This document shows positions 9,806 to 17,095 of a DNA stretch of 39,985 nt, piece by piece. The notes under the pieces were generated by a model. It made no database searches. It worked only from the letters and a program-made list of their open reading frames with translations, and was not told the origin of the DNA. The stretch's first letter is position 1, and each line of letters starts with the position of its first letter. The stretch comes from a virus: the IMG/VR virus record IMGVR_UViG_3300044638_002932, positions 1 to 39,985 of that record, one strand, 5' to 3'. The position numbers were made by a program, and so were the translations under genes.

Positions 9806-10620
9806 GTAACCAATTAGAAGGAATCGAACAGAAAGACATCATCAAACGGGTGACTGGCAAGGTCACTAAATTGTGGGAACCTAAGACATTCAACGGCCCC
9901 AAGGGTGAGTTTGTCATCCAAGGTGGAGACATCGAGATCGACGGGCAAACCTACGGCCTCAAGTTCTTCAACAATACGCAGGAGCAAAGCATCAAGGGTA
10001 ATGTAGTTACCCTGTCCTCAGTCCGTGGAAAGCATGGTCTGACTGGAGTATCCTTGGAGCATGAATCCTACGAAGGTAAGAACGGCAAGGTAGATCGTGA
10101 TCTTATCAAAGTCACAGCTACTGGTAAGGTTGAGTTTGATCAACCAAGCGAAGAGCCTGCCCGTGTCACCTCAACACCCAAGGTTATCGTAACCGATAAT
10201 CCAGAGAAGGCGTTAGATGAGATCGTTGAGATGCACCAATACATTGATAGCCTCGTCCGCATGGCATACCTTGGCAAGATCACAGACGAAGAAACCCTTC
10301 GCTCGTATGTCTCATCGGTCTTCATCGAAGCTAATCGCAAAGGCATCCACTACTCGACCAAGGCCGAAGCCCCGAAGAAGGAAGAGGCAACCGAGGTGAA
10401 GGATGAGGCTGATCCCAACGACTGGGGTTCTGTAATCGTCCCATCTGGATCACAGAAGGGCAAGAAGCTGGCAGAGATCGGCAAGCCTGCTCTCACCAAA
10501 CTCTACGAATACTACTTGGAGAAAGGATTCACAACTCCCTTCGCTAAGTGCGTAGAGAAAGCAGCAGAAGACCTCAACCTCGACGCTCCAGCAGAAGAGA
10601 GCGACGACATTCCATATTGA
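9802..10620 (+). CDS. Single-stranded-DNA-binding-like protein, 272 aa
   Basis: Residues about 12-110 are beta-rich and fit an OB fold (GKVTKLWEPKTFNG, YGLKFFNN, GNVVTLSSVRGKHG). The protein ends in EESDDIPY, very like the acidic DDDIPF tail with which bacterial SSB recruits repair and replication partners. The middle is helical, followed by a Lys/Glu-rich linker (about 190-205). It would coat ssDNA during phage replication and recombination, together with the nearby RecB-like nuclease. A palindrome copy at 10184-10199 is in frame and encodes V-I-V-T-D-N. The start overlaps the upstream stop (ATGA). Confidence 0.6.
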   Translation: MSNQLEGIEQKDIIKRVTGKVTKLWEPKTFNGPKGEFVIQGGDIEIDGQTYGLKFFNNTQEQSIKGNVVTLSSVRGKHGLTGVSLEHESYEGKNGKVDRDLIKVTATGKVEFDQPSEEPARVTSTPKVIVTDNPEKALDEIVEMHQYIDSLVRMAYLGKITDEETLRSYVSSVFIEANRKGIHYSTKAEAPKKEEATEVKDEADPNDWGSVIVPSGSQKGKKLAEIGKPALTKLYEYYLEKGFTTPFAKCVEKAAEDLNLDAPAEESDDIPY

Positions 10621-10662
10621 TTCTGTTCTCCCCAGAACACCTAACCTAAACACAAACACAAC

Positions 10663-11649
10663 ATGAAAAAGAAAGAATTAGAATTGTTCAGCCCAACTCA
10701 AGAGGGAGTCATTGTCCCTCTGTCAACCTACCTCCGTCACATGGGGGAGTTCGTTAAAACCGAATGGCCGGGGATCAACATCACCGAAGCTCACATCAAG
10801 AAAGCATGGAGCAAACTCCAGAAGAACGAATACCTTGGCGACGATGCGCCAGATGAAATGCTGGAGATGTATGAGAAGATGTCCGCTGACTTGGACATGG
10901 CCGAGGAAATGGAAGAGGAACGCCTTGCCATGCCAGCAGTAGAAGAGCCAGAAAATATTGAAGAATTGATTGATATTACAATCGAAGAGCCAGTCAACGA
11001 ATCCATTGCCCTTGTGGAGAGTGTCAAACAAGGTTTAGAGTTATCTTCCTTTACCACTAAGTTCGATATTGGCGCAGGAATGACACAATGCGTTCCTCGT
11101 GGACAAGTCGAAATGAAGGACTGGGTAGCAGCATTTGCCTTCGGTCTGACCCTTGAAAGCGGAGCGCAATGGATCATCGGTGATTCGGTTGTAGCCTTGG
11201 AGAACGCAGGGCATGAGGATGTAGTCAACCAACTCTGCTCCAACTTCAAGAAAAGCTACAGCACAGTCTCTGGATATGCCCGTGCTTGCCGTGTATTCAC
11301 AGCAGAAATGCGTGACGCTACACTTCCATTCACAGTCTACCGAGAGATCGGCAACGCTAACTTCGGAGATGAAAGCACCAAGAAACAGAAGGAACTTTTG
11401 GAGGCGGCGAAGACAGAGAAGCTATCCTCGACTGAGGTTAGGAACCGAGTGCGTAGCGAGCAAGGTAAAGATGACAAACCATCTGGTCATCGCTTCCTTC
11501 TCCTCAATGTCGGTAACTTCTCCAACTCAGAAGTCCTCCGCACAATGCCAGAGGAAGTGCAAGAACATCAACTCCTAATTGATTTAGGAGACAAGTCATG
11601 GTTTGATCCAGCAGAAGGAGAATGGTTGAAATTCTTGAAAGAACAATAA
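10663..11649 (+). CDS. HTH protein, possibly ParB/KorB-like, 328 aa
   Basis: The N-terminal 60 residues look like a helical domain. An acidic stretch follows (DLDMAEEMEEERLAMPAVEE, about 76-95). Residues about 165-260 contain helices of ParB/KorB-HTH style (IGDSVVALENAGHEDVVNQL, YSTVSGYARACRVF, LPFTVYREIGNA, EKLSSTEVRNRVR). This assignment is from pattern only; no ParB N-terminal box is obvious. It starts behind an A/C-rich leader without a Shine-Dalgarno sequence (CTAAACACAAACACAACATG). Being a phage-encoded HTH protein, it is a candidate ligand of the dispersed 16-bp palindrome, but nothing in the sequence proves that. Confidence 0.45.
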   Translation: MKKKELELFSPTQEGVIVPLSTYLRHMGEFVKTEWPGINITEAHIKKAWSKLQKNEYLGDDAPDEMLEMYEKMSADLDMAEEMEEERLAMPAVEEPENIEELIDITIEEPVNESIALVESVKQGLELSSFTTKFDIGAGMTQCVPRGQVEMKDWVAAFAFGLTLESGAQWIIGDSVVALENAGHEDVVNQLCSNFKKSYSTVSGYARACRVFTAEMRDATLPFTVYREIGNANFGDESTKKQKELLEAAKTEKLSSTEVRNRVRSEQGKDDKPSGHRFLLLNVGNFSNSEVLRTMPEEVQEHQLLIDLGDKSWFDPAEGEWLKFLKEQ

Positions 11650-11652
11650 TTT

Positions 11653-11940
11653 ATGTCAGAACAAACACCACAAAACGAAACCTCGAAAGCGGTGATGGAA
11701 GCATTTACTTTCATCAAGTCCGGTGACGAGACACTAAACGAACGAGTCCACGCAATGGCAAGCCTGTTGCATACAGCAAGCATGATGGTCATTCGATCCG
11801 AATCCCGCAAGGGTGAAGGGTTTGAGTGCATCAAGTATCTGGAACTTGCATTCATGTATTATCAGAATGCTCAGTTCCGCAAACGCTTCGATGAACCAGA
11901 GAAAGAGAAGGATAACCAACCGCTTCTCTTCACTCCGTAA
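11653..11940 (+). CDS. Small helical protein, possibly Acb2-like
   Basis: The 95-residue product is predicted to be two or three helices. Its C-terminal half (ECIKYLELAFMYYQNAQFRK at residues 57-76) resembles the pattern of the Acb2 family, small phage proteins that sequester cyclic nucleotides used in CBASS defence. The size also fits. The resemblance is by eye and weak, so hypothetical protein is the safe call. It is the last gene of the early operon, 3 bp after the HTH gene and directly before a palindrome copy (11941-11956) and a bidirectional terminator. Confidence 0.4.
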   Translation: MSEQTPQNETSKAVMEAFTFIKSGDETLNERVHAMASLLHTASMMVIRSESRKGEGFECIKYLELAFMYYQNAQFRKRFDEPEKEKDNQPLLFTP

Positions 11941-11965
11941 ATATCGGAAACGATAACAACAAAAA

Positions 11966-12008
11966 AGCCCACAAGGATTTTATTCCCTGTGGGCTATTTG
12001 TTTTTTAG
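11966..12008. terminator. Bidirectional terminator between convergent operons
   Basis: AGCCCACAAGG pairs with CCCTGTGGGCT (11966-11995) around an A/T-rich loop. An A-tract lies on the left and a T-tract on the right, so it can end the plus-strand early operon and the minus-strand helicase operon. A palindrome copy lies 10 bp to the left. Confidence 0.85.
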
Positions 12009-13639
12009 GCATTCACTTCTTTCGGTGCTACTGATATTGTCCCATCTACCTCGCCATCCATGAGTGTATCCATACGCTTGAGTTTAGCATCCAGCGAACT
12101 GCATACTGACTCTTCGATGTCTACACCAGCGGCGTAGATGAGATACTGGATCGACTTGGACTTACCTCCAGCGCGATGGACTCGACCAAGAACCTGCTTC
12201 AGATCGAAGACTGAATAGGTTGGCATGATGAGGGCAACACGGGAGTATTTGCCGTTGAGATCATGTAGGTTCAAACCTTCTCGACAGGCTTGGATGATGC
12301 CAATGATGACTCTCGACTTGTCATTCTGGAACGAATCGATGTTACCTCTTCGGACAATATCACTCTGACCTCCGCGAATGGAACAGGTTGTCTTGAGTTC
12401 TTCTTCCATAAACTTGAGAGTCTCGGTGAAGTTGACCGCAATGAAGACACTATTACCTTCCTCGATCAAGTCTTTGACCATTGCACAGACTGCTGGTGCT
12501 TTGAAGAGTTCGATCTTCTGACGGGCGCGAGTCATCTCAGCGAGGACTGCACCCATCGAGGATGCGGCATTCTCCTGCATCTTGATCTGCTCTACCCTCA
12601 TAAGAAGGTCATCGTATTCTTTGGCAATTTCACGGGCAGTATCCATGTCAAATGCTCTGGCTTGGATCAGTGTCTCTGGGAAGGCACTGCCAACATCAGA
12701 TGGTTTGAGTCGATTACCTCGATCTGGAAAGATACGGCCATGAAGGTTCTTGAGGATTTTATTGTTACCCTTGAACTGCATACCGAACTGAGTGTTGTAG
12801 CATCCGTTGGCGTTGAGGAAGCGGAAGAAGTCCCTGCCACCTTGATGAAGACCAAGGAACTGACCCAATGCCCACATCTTTGTAGGATCATCAGCTATCG
12901 TAGCCGATAATGCTATGGTGGGGATGTTCTGGACTACAGCATCGCGGAGCAGGAATGCATTCTGTGTGTTGCCTTGAGCCTTGGCGCGGTGAACCTCATC
13001 AAAGACAAGATCGGTATCTGGTGGCAGCATGAATTGGAATTCCTTCTTCTTATCATCTGTCCACCTACCGATCTTACTCTTGCCAGTCTTGACCCACTCC
13101 CAACCACAGACCTCGTAGGTTTCAACGCCAAGGTATTTGGCAAGCCTATGCCAGTCGGTGGTGATGGGTTTAGGGCAGATAACAGCAACGCGCCTGCCAC
13201 GCTCACGGGCCACAGCAAGGGCAATAGCAGTCTTACCCATACCAGTGCCATGCCCAAGCAATGCACGATTGTATTTAGACATGGAACGAAGGGCCAACTG
13301 AACTGAAGTAAGTTGATACTCAAATAACTTTTCGGGATAGATGAGTGGGGGAAGGTCATACTTAACCTCTGGTTCTACCTTCTCTGGTGAGGAGGAAGGG
13401 ATTGTCGGAAACGATAAGTCGGATCTCGACCACCAAGCAATCTCCCACTCATCTCTGAACTTGGAAAGCTGAAGACCTAAGTCTCCCATGACCTGTTTGT
13501 AGTCATCCTTATCTTCTCTGTATAAAGTCCAAAACTCAGGCGTGACGCTCGCCTTCCGAAGAAGACGAGGGCCACGCTTAGTTGTAGTGGACATGGGTTG
13601 AGAGAACTCAACTGTATCAAGTAATGCTTTGATATTCAT
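12005..13639 (-). CDS. SF2 (SNF2-type) DNA helicase/translocase
   Basis: The 544-residue product has all the main SF2 motifs in order: Walker A GHGTGMGKT (about 128-136), DEVH box in DLVFDEVHRAK (about 209-219), motif III ALSATIA (about 241-247), and motif VI QVLGRVHRAGG (about 480-490). The length and spacing match phage SNF2-like helicases acting on dsDNA in replication, recombination or repair. It is the last and largest gene of the minus-strand operon. Its ATG overlaps the stop of a 41-residue gene (ATGA). Palindrome copies occur at 12895-12910, where the site encodes motif III, and in a degenerate form at 13402-13417. Confidence 0.9.
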   Translation of the reverse strand: MNIKALLDTVEFSQPMSTTTKRGPRLLRKASVTPEFWTLYREDKDDYKQVMGDLGLQLSKFRDEWEIAWWSRSDLSFPTIPSSSPEKVEPEVKYDLPPLIYPEKLFEYQLTSVQLALRSMSKYNRALLGHGTGMGKTAIALAVARERGRRVAVICPKPITTDWHRLAKYLGVETYEVCGWEWVKTGKSKIGRWTDDKKKEFQFMLPPDTDLVFDEVHRAKAQGNTQNAFLLRDAVVQNIPTIALSATIADDPTKMWALGQFLGLHQGGRDFFRFLNANGCYNTQFGMQFKGNNKILKNLHGRIFPDRGNRLKPSDVGSAFPETLIQARAFDMDTAREIAKEYDDLLMRVEQIKMQENAASSMGAVLAEMTRARQKIELFKAPAVCAMVKDLIEEGNSVFIAVNFTETLKFMEEELKTTCSIRGGQSDIVRRGNIDSFQNDKSRVIIGIIQACREGLNLHDLNGKYSRVALIMPTYSVFDLKQVLGRVHRAGGKSKSIQYLIYAAGVDIEESVCSSLDAKLKRMDTLMDGEVDGTISVAPKEVNA

Positions 13640-13761
13640 TTTTTTATAGGAGTGTATGTTGATTTAAACTTTGGCGGTTCTGACTTTTCAGATTTCTTCC
13701 AAAGGTGAATGTATGCCTCTGGTGGAAGGCAAGTGTGTTGTGTTTTTTCTGTTGCGCTCAT
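13636..13761 (-). CDS. Very small protein, 41 aa, coupled to the helicase
   Basis: The frame from ATG 13761 to TGA 13636 is joined by ATGA overlaps to both its upstream neighbour (13758-13761) and the helicase (13636-13639). This double coupling is the main evidence that it is real. The product is short, polar and Lys/Pro-rich (HTCLPPEAYIHLWKKSEKSE). No domain is recognised. Confidence 0.6.
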   Translation of the reverse strand: MSATEKTQHTCLPPEAYIHLWKKSEKSEPPKFKSTYTPIKK

Positions 13762-14003
13762 AGGAGGATTGATTTGATTGCTTCGATTTCGTTTGCGTCA
13801 AGGTGAGTGACTTTGATTTCATTGGCGATTGATTGAATGATTGTCATATCACGGCAAATATCATCTCTGAGAATTGCGGTTTCAAATCCCTCACAATCTT
13901 CAGTCATCGTGATGGTAAAAGTTGTGCCGCTCATTCGGATTTGTGATGCGATTTCTTCGCCAATTGTATCTTCTGGTTTTAAGTTTAGTGTTAGGTTTTT
14001 CAT
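13758..14003 (-). CDS. Hypothetical acidic protein, 81 aa
   Basis: The small acidic protein has a beta-rich centre (MSGTTFTITMTEDCEGFETA) and a helical C-terminus. It overlaps the genes on both sides by 4 bp, so it belongs to the last translationally coupled block of the operon (14233 to 12005). No family recognised. Confidence 0.6.
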   Translation of the reverse strand: MKNLTLNLKPEDTIGEEIASQIRMSGTTFTITMTEDCEGFETAILRDDICRDMTIIQSIANEIKVTHLDANEIEAIKSILL

Positions 14004-14233
14004 TGGTTGTATTTGTTGCTGATGTGGTTGATGAGTTGATCAAGGACAGACTGCTTGTTACCTTTAAAGCCGAAGTCTTTCTTGACTTTAGCGTAGACTG
14101 ATCCTTTGCTGTGTTTCATGCCAGCGACTTCTAATTTAAGTGCTGACTTGAGTCGGAGAAGAGCATAAAGCTCAAATCCCTGTGGTTCTACTATATACAT
14201 AGGTTTTTGTTTGTATAGGTTATGTGTTCTCAT
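14000..14233 (-). CDS. Hypothetical basic protein, 77 aa
   Basis: This is the first gene of the block that ends in the helicase. Two starts are plausible: ATG 14233 behind the second hairpin of the cassette, or ATG 14200 (66 residues) behind an A/C-rich leader. The product is basic and helical (ELYALLRLKSALKLEVAGMK; VYAKVKKDFGFKGNKQSVLD) and could bind nucleic acid, but no family is recognised. Confidence 0.6.
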   Translation of the reverse strand: MRTHNLYKQKPMYIVEPQGFELYALLRLKSALKLEVAGMKHSKGSVYAKVKKDFGFKGNKQSVLDQLINHISNKYNQ

Positions 14234-14246
14234 TGGGTTTTTCTGA

Positions 14247-14305
14247 TAGCATCTGCTACCAGACTGCTCCCCACTATCGTGAACGATAATGAGGAGAGTG
14301 TCTGG
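14247..14305 (-). ncRNA. Hairpin cassette copy 1 (mRNA element)
   Basis: On the minus strand, directly after the stop of the 14306-14518 gene, the RNA can fold into a long hairpin (14305-14259): outer stem CCAGAC/GTCTGG, internal loop ACT opposite CA, inner stem CTCCTCATTATCG/CGATAGTGGGGAG with G-U pairs. A second small hairpin TAGC-ATCT-GCTA (14258-14247) follows. The mismatches are C-A on the plus strand but G-U on the minus strand, so the fold belongs to the minus-strand transcript. It precedes a new translation start. Probably an mRNA processing, stability or re-initiation element. Confidence 0.75.
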
Positions 14306-14518
14306 TTACTTCCAAATCGGGCCGAGGGACTCCAAGTATCTATACATTGGAGTTCCGATAGGGATAAGACGCGATTGACCATCGCGGCGAATCCACTCGC
14401 ACCCATGCATTTTACCATTGCTCCAATACCAAGCGGAACATCTACCAGTAAAATTGGGAGATGTTATCTTGTGAAGAGCAAAGCCTTGCTTGCCTTCGTT
14501 GAATAATATCTTTTTCAT
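14306..14518 (-). CDS. Hypothetical protein, 70 aa
   Basis: I chose ATG 14518, which overlaps the stop of the upstream gene (ATGA), over a longer frame reaching 14539. The product is aromatic and basic (SAWYWSNGKMHGCEWIRRDG), suggesting a compact beta fold. No family recognised. Its stop at 14306 is followed at once by hairpin cassette 1. Confidence 0.6.
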   Translation of the reverse strand: MKKILFNEGKQGFALHKITSPNFTGRCSAWYWSNGKMHGCEWIRRDGQSRLIPIGTPMYRYLESLGPIWK

Positions 14519-14934
14519 GGGCAGGCGTGGTTGTAGCAATCTTCGGGTGAGTTGAATGGCCCTTGAGACATAGACATATCATCATAGTAATACCATCCGG
14601 GATGTTCGATACCTGTCACTTGGAATGGATCGACATTCTTGATGGCATCTTTGATGTTATCGATGAACTCTTGAGCTTCTGGGAGCCAGCAATTATCATC
14701 ATACTCAATCCAATTGCCATCGCGGATCATTTGATCCTGATAGTTATTCACTGTCTCGCGGAAGGCAGCGTAGTCATATTCTTTGAGGACATCACCTGCT
14801 GACATATGAGTGAATGGGCCGCCGATCTGCTTGAAACTATATGTCTCATTGAGCATCTCAATAGTGGCTTCTTCGACATCTATGTATTGATGTTCATCAT
14901 AGACTCTATCTTCTAAGTATTGTTCTCTTGTCAT
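14515..14934 (-). CDS. Hypothetical acidic protein, 139 aa
   Basis: The acidic, Tyr/Trp-rich protein (NVDPFQVTGIEHPGWYYYDD) has no recognisable catalytic motif. It is the first gene of a two-gene coupled block and is preceded by an A/C-rich SD-less leader and hairpin cassette 2. Function unknown. Confidence 0.65.
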   Translation of the reverse strand: MTREQYLEDRVYDEHQYIDVEEATIEMLNETYSFKQIGGPFTHMSAGDVLKEYDYAAFRETVNNYQDQMIRDGNWIEYDDNCWLPEAQEFIDNIKDAIKNVDPFQVTGIEHPGWYYYDDMSMSQGPFNSPEDCYNHACP

Positions 14935-14969
14935 GTTATTGTATTTGGTTATTGTTTCGTGTTTTTCTA

Positions 14970-15030
14970 CTTACACCATGTAAGCAGACTGCCGCTCACT
15001 ATCGTTGAACGATAATGAACGGAGTGTCTG
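14970..15030 (-). ncRNA. Hairpin cassette copy 2 (mRNA element)
   Basis: Starting right after the TAA at 15032-15034, the minus-strand RNA folds as outer stem CAGAC/GTCTG, internal loop ACT opposite CA, inner stem CCGTTCATTATCG/CGATAGTGAGCGG with a 5-base loop (15030-14985). A second hairpin CTTACA-TGG-TGTAAG (14984-14970) follows. The architecture equals copy 1 with different stem bases, so the shape is conserved rather than the sequence. Confidence 0.8.
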
Positions 15031-15031
15031 A

Positions 15032-15406
15032 TTAGTTGATTCTTACTTGAATGGAGCATTCGGAAAGATGATCGGTGACTTTCTCTGTGACCATCTCGTC
15101 GATATCTATGCTATCGAGGGTATTGTCGATTACACCATCGTAATCGTAATCTCTAACTGCATTTCCTACAGCTTCATCAACGATGTCGCCAATACTTACT
15201 GTAGCCAAGTGTGCTGCTACTCTACCTTGTATATTAGCATCACTGACTGCATCGTTAACACGGATAATAACAGCATCGATGATGAGTGTATTTACCTTGT
15301 TGACAGCATTGGTGACTGCCGACTGGATGAGGATTGCGATTGCATCTTCCGAGCTGATTTCAGCTTGGATGAAGTTGCCGTTGTCGTTTTTATAGTATGT
15401 ATTCAT
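15032..15406 (-). CDS. Hypothetical helical protein, 124 aa
   Basis: The product is acidic and rich in Ile, Val, Asp and Ala, with repeated amphipathic segments (AVTNAVNKVNTLIIDAVIIR; GDIVDEAVGNAVRDYDYDGV). This suggests a helical repeat or coiled-coil protein. It stands alone between hairpin cassettes 3 and 2, so it is translated from its own SD-less leader (ACACAAAACCAAATG). An overlapping 204-codon frame on the plus strand is a mirror of it. Function unknown. Confidence 0.6.
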   Translation of the reverse strand: MNTYYKNDNGNFIQAEISSEDAIAILIQSAVTNAVNKVNTLIIDAVIIRVNDAVSDANIQGRVAAHLATVSIGDIVDEAVGNAVRDYDYDGVIDNTLDSIDIDEMVTEKVTDHLSECSIQVRIN

Positions 15407-15430
15407 TTGGTTTTGTGTTTGGTTTCTCCA

Positions 15431-15488
15431 CTTACACTATGTAAGCAGACTGCTGGCATTATCGTTTCCGATAATACCAGAGTGTCTG
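15431..15488 (-). ncRNA. Hairpin cassette copy 3 (mRNA element)
   Basis: Directly after the TAG at 15490-15492 the minus-strand RNA folds as CAGAC/GTCTG, loop ACT opposite CA, inner stem CTGGTATTATCG/CGATAATGCCAG with GAAA loop (15488-15446). The hairpin CTTACA-TAG-TGTAAG (15445-15431) follows. The apex is a perfect copy of the 16-bp palindrome. Confidence 0.8.
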
Positions 15489-15489
15489 A

Positions 15490-15654
15490 CTACGCCCAAT
15501 ACTTGCCGTCACATACGCGAATGACTTGCTTGTCTTTCTTTGTTATGATGGTGACAGTTTGTTTCTTGGGAGTGGTGGCGCGGACAACGCCGATTTGTTT
15601 GATGGGGATGGCATCGAATAGCTTTCGAGCCTTTACCTTACTTATTTCGAGCAT
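15490..15654 (-). CDS. Small basic protein, 54 aa
   Basis: The frame starts at ATG 15654 inside the end of the 25-residue hydrophobic ORF and stops at TAG 15490, two bases before hairpin cassette 3. The product is Lys/Val/Ile-rich with alternating beta-type pattern (KQTVTIITKKDKQVIRVCDG) and a C-terminal KYWA. The close fit between neighbours supports it as a gene. No family recognised. Confidence 0.55.
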   Translation of the reverse strand: MLEISKVKARKLFDAIPIKQIGVVRATTPKKQTVTIITKKDKQVIRVCDGKYWA

Positions 15655-15719
15655 AGGATGAGAGTAGCTACTACTACTTGGAAGAGCATGATAAGTATTA
15701 GAAGGTTTCTTACACTCAT
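15642..15719 (-). CDS. Tiny membrane peptide, 25 aa
   Basis: The frame runs from ATG 15719, in ATGA overlap with the stop of the Gp88-like gene, to TAA 15642. It overlaps the start of the next gene by 13 bp. The product is one hydrophobic helix (LLILIMLFQVVVATLIL, residues 6-22) with a short basic N-terminus (SVRN). Size and coupling resemble two other tiny peptides at 18034 and 20680. It may modulate membrane proteins or be a toxin-like peptide; this is inference. Confidence 0.5.
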   Translation of the reverse strand: MSVRNLLILIMLFQVVVATLILCSK

Positions 15720-16393
15720 GCTAAAGCCTCCACAGCTTTACGCACTTGGTATCCATGAGGATTGATCCATACAGATGGGAGAGATGAGCGGCGATAGTTG
15801 CCGTCACACAATCCACACTCTGAACAAGACAATCCTTTGGCATCTGCGAGACATTCGATATCGTTAACGATAGGCTCGTTAGAGACAGTGAATGTCCGAA
15901 GACCAAGGTTCTTGGCATACTCCACATTGCTGGCATTGGTAGATGCCATGAAGTATCTACCATATGATTTGGCAAGTGGCGCAGGCATAGAATGCCAATC
16001 ATGGAAGTATCCTGTGATACGCTTGGCGAGCTTGGCAATGTCATAGACCATTTCCAAAGGAATGTGGGATGGATTACCATAAGCACCGAAGCGGATATAG
16101 GGGACAGAGAAGAAATCATACCACTCGCGTGTTCCCATATGAAGGTATCCATACGAGCCGCGCTGATATGCTCGCCAGATTGCACCGAGAGGATTGTCGG
16201 ATACATAACATCCTTGCTTGGATGCAAACTCGCACCCATTGCATTGATTGTCTGCGTCTGGGCCTTTGCGTGACTCGGTTGGATGCATACGCGCATCCAT
16301 AATCCAAATCTGAACGCTTTTGCCTGTCTTGCGGTTCTTGCTGTTGATTGTAGCGATAACTACAATGTCACTGGTTTCGTGTATAATATACAT
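15716..16393 (-). CDS. Gp88-like / DUF7227-type cysteine-rich protein
   Basis: The 225-residue product resembles mycobacteriophage Gp88-type proteins. It has a short beta N-terminus, then GKSVQIWIMDARMHPTESRK, a Cys cluster (CNGCEFASKQGCYVSDNP, about 51-68) with the typical RAYQRGSYG, a central helical domain and a second Cys group (CSECGLCDG, about 192-200). Paired Cys clusters suggest bound metal or an iron-sulfur centre. The role of the family is unknown. It heads a coupled block and is preceded by hairpin cassette 4. A palindrome copy at 15858-15873 encodes I-V-N-D. Confidence 0.65.
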   Translation of the reverse strand: MYIIHETSDIVVIATINSKNRKTGKSVQIWIMDARMHPTESRKGPDADNQCNGCEFASKQGCYVSDNPLGAIWRAYQRGSYGYLHMGTREWYDFFSVPYIRFGAYGNPSHIPLEMVYDIAKLAKRITGYFHDWHSMPAPLAKSYGRYFMASTNASNVEYAKNLGLRTFTVSNEPIVNDIECLADAKGLSCSECGLCDGNYRRSSLPSVWINPHGYQVRKAVEALA

Positions 16394-16410
16394 TAGGTTT
16401 CGTGTTTTAC

Positions 16411-16470
16411 TGACTGGTTGTAGTCAGCCTGCTGTCCTGCTATCGTAAACGATAACAGAACAGAGTGGCT
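16411..16470 (-). ncRNA. Hairpin cassette copy 4 (mRNA element)
   Basis: After the TAA at 16473-16475 the minus-strand RNA folds with outer stem AGCC/GGCT, loop ACT opposite CA, and inner stem CTGTTCTGTTATCG/CGATAGCAGGACAG with TTTA loop. TGACT-ACAACC-AGTCA forms the second hairpin (16426-16411). Here both stems differ completely from the CAGAC/GTCTG type but pairing is kept. This is direct covariation for an RNA structure. Confidence 0.8.
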
Positions 16471-16472
16471 AA

Positions 16473-16583
16473 TTACTTGGAACGAATATATCGTAAGGCT
16501 ACGACATAATCGCGAAGGGTTTTGCGCCAATATGGATCGTGCCGCCATGCCCAATACCTTCTGAATAAGGTGAGTAAATTCAT
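16473..16583 (-). CDS. Very small basic aromatic protein, 36 aa
   Basis: I chose ATG 16583, in ATGA overlap with the zinc-ribbon gene, over an upstream ATG at 16655. The product is Arg/Trp/Tyr-rich (LFRRYWAWRHDPYWRKTLRD). It could bind RNA or DNA, but nothing specific is recognised. Its stop is followed within two bases by hairpin cassette 4. Confidence 0.5.
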   Translation of the reverse strand: MNLLTLFRRYWAWRHDPYWRKTLRDYVVALRYIRSK

Positions 16584-16819
16584 TTGATTACAAGTAAATC
16601 CATTATAAGTAATTGCTCCATTCCGTATACTTTGCGTTGACCGCAGCATTCGCAAAGATACTTGGAAGCGTCTGGCTCAACGCCATCGACTTCCTCACCA
16701 CAGGTTAAGCACCATCCGGGCGAATCCATACCGAACATGATTTGTTCCATCTCTTCAGCGGAAACGACAGGAACGATATACTTGTTACCTTTATCGGATA
16801 CGATAGTTTTAGTAGTCAT
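16580..16819 (-). CDS. Zinc-ribbon protein, 79 aa
   Basis: Cysteines 37, 40, 56 and 59 (CLTCG and CECCG) form a treble-clef or zinc-ribbon site. The linker GVEPDASKY and the trailing VYGMEQLLI match small zinc-ribbon proteins common in phage genomes. The partner is unknown; nucleic-acid or protein binding is likely for this fold. It overlaps its neighbours by 4 bp on both sides. The 16791-16806 palindrome variant encodes I-V-S-D-K near the N-terminus. Confidence 0.65.
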   Translation of the reverse strand: MTTKTIVSDKGNKYIVPVVSAEEMEQIMFGMDSPGWCLTCGEEVDGVEPDASKYLCECCGQRKVYGMEQLLIMDLLVIK

Positions 16820-17052
16820 AATCCTTTAGGAGCGAAGTCTTGAACGCATTTGTAATAGCCTCTTGCATAAGCTGTGATGCAAGCGTCTAATTCAGCGGCG
16901 GGAACATGGCCGAATGTCATAACATGACTGCCGCCATGCATGATTGAATAGCCCTTACCTTTACCATGTGATTGGCAAGATAGTTCATAGCGAACGCCTG
17001 TGACGTTATATAGGTATTCCAACCTATCTTTTAGTAGTTTCTTTGTTATCAT
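16816..17052 (-). CDS. Hypothetical protein, 78 aa, first gene of the minus-strand operon
   Basis: The product is small and basic with Gly/His-rich centre (SHGKGKGYSIMHGGSHVMTF) and helical C-terminus ending in CVQDFAPKGL. It starts behind an A/C-rich leader (ACACACGAAACAAATG) about 200 bases downstream of the promoter at 17260-17288. No family is recognised. Confidence 0.6.
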   Translation of the reverse strand: MITKKLLKDRLEYLYNVTGVRYELSCQSHGKGKGYSIMHGGSHVMTFGHVPAAELDACITAYARGYYKCVQDFAPKGL

Positions 17053-17095
17053 TTGTTTCGTGTGTTGTGACTCTGCGTTTGCGTTTCGCTTTACG

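Noticed and set aside
12290-12910. 206-codon plus-strand frame opposite the helicase
   Set aside because: The helicase motifs on the minus strand are clear; the plus frame is a shadow.
15047-15661. 204-codon plus-strand frame
   Set aside because: It runs through hairpin cassette 3 and opposes two minus-strand genes that fit the operon structure.
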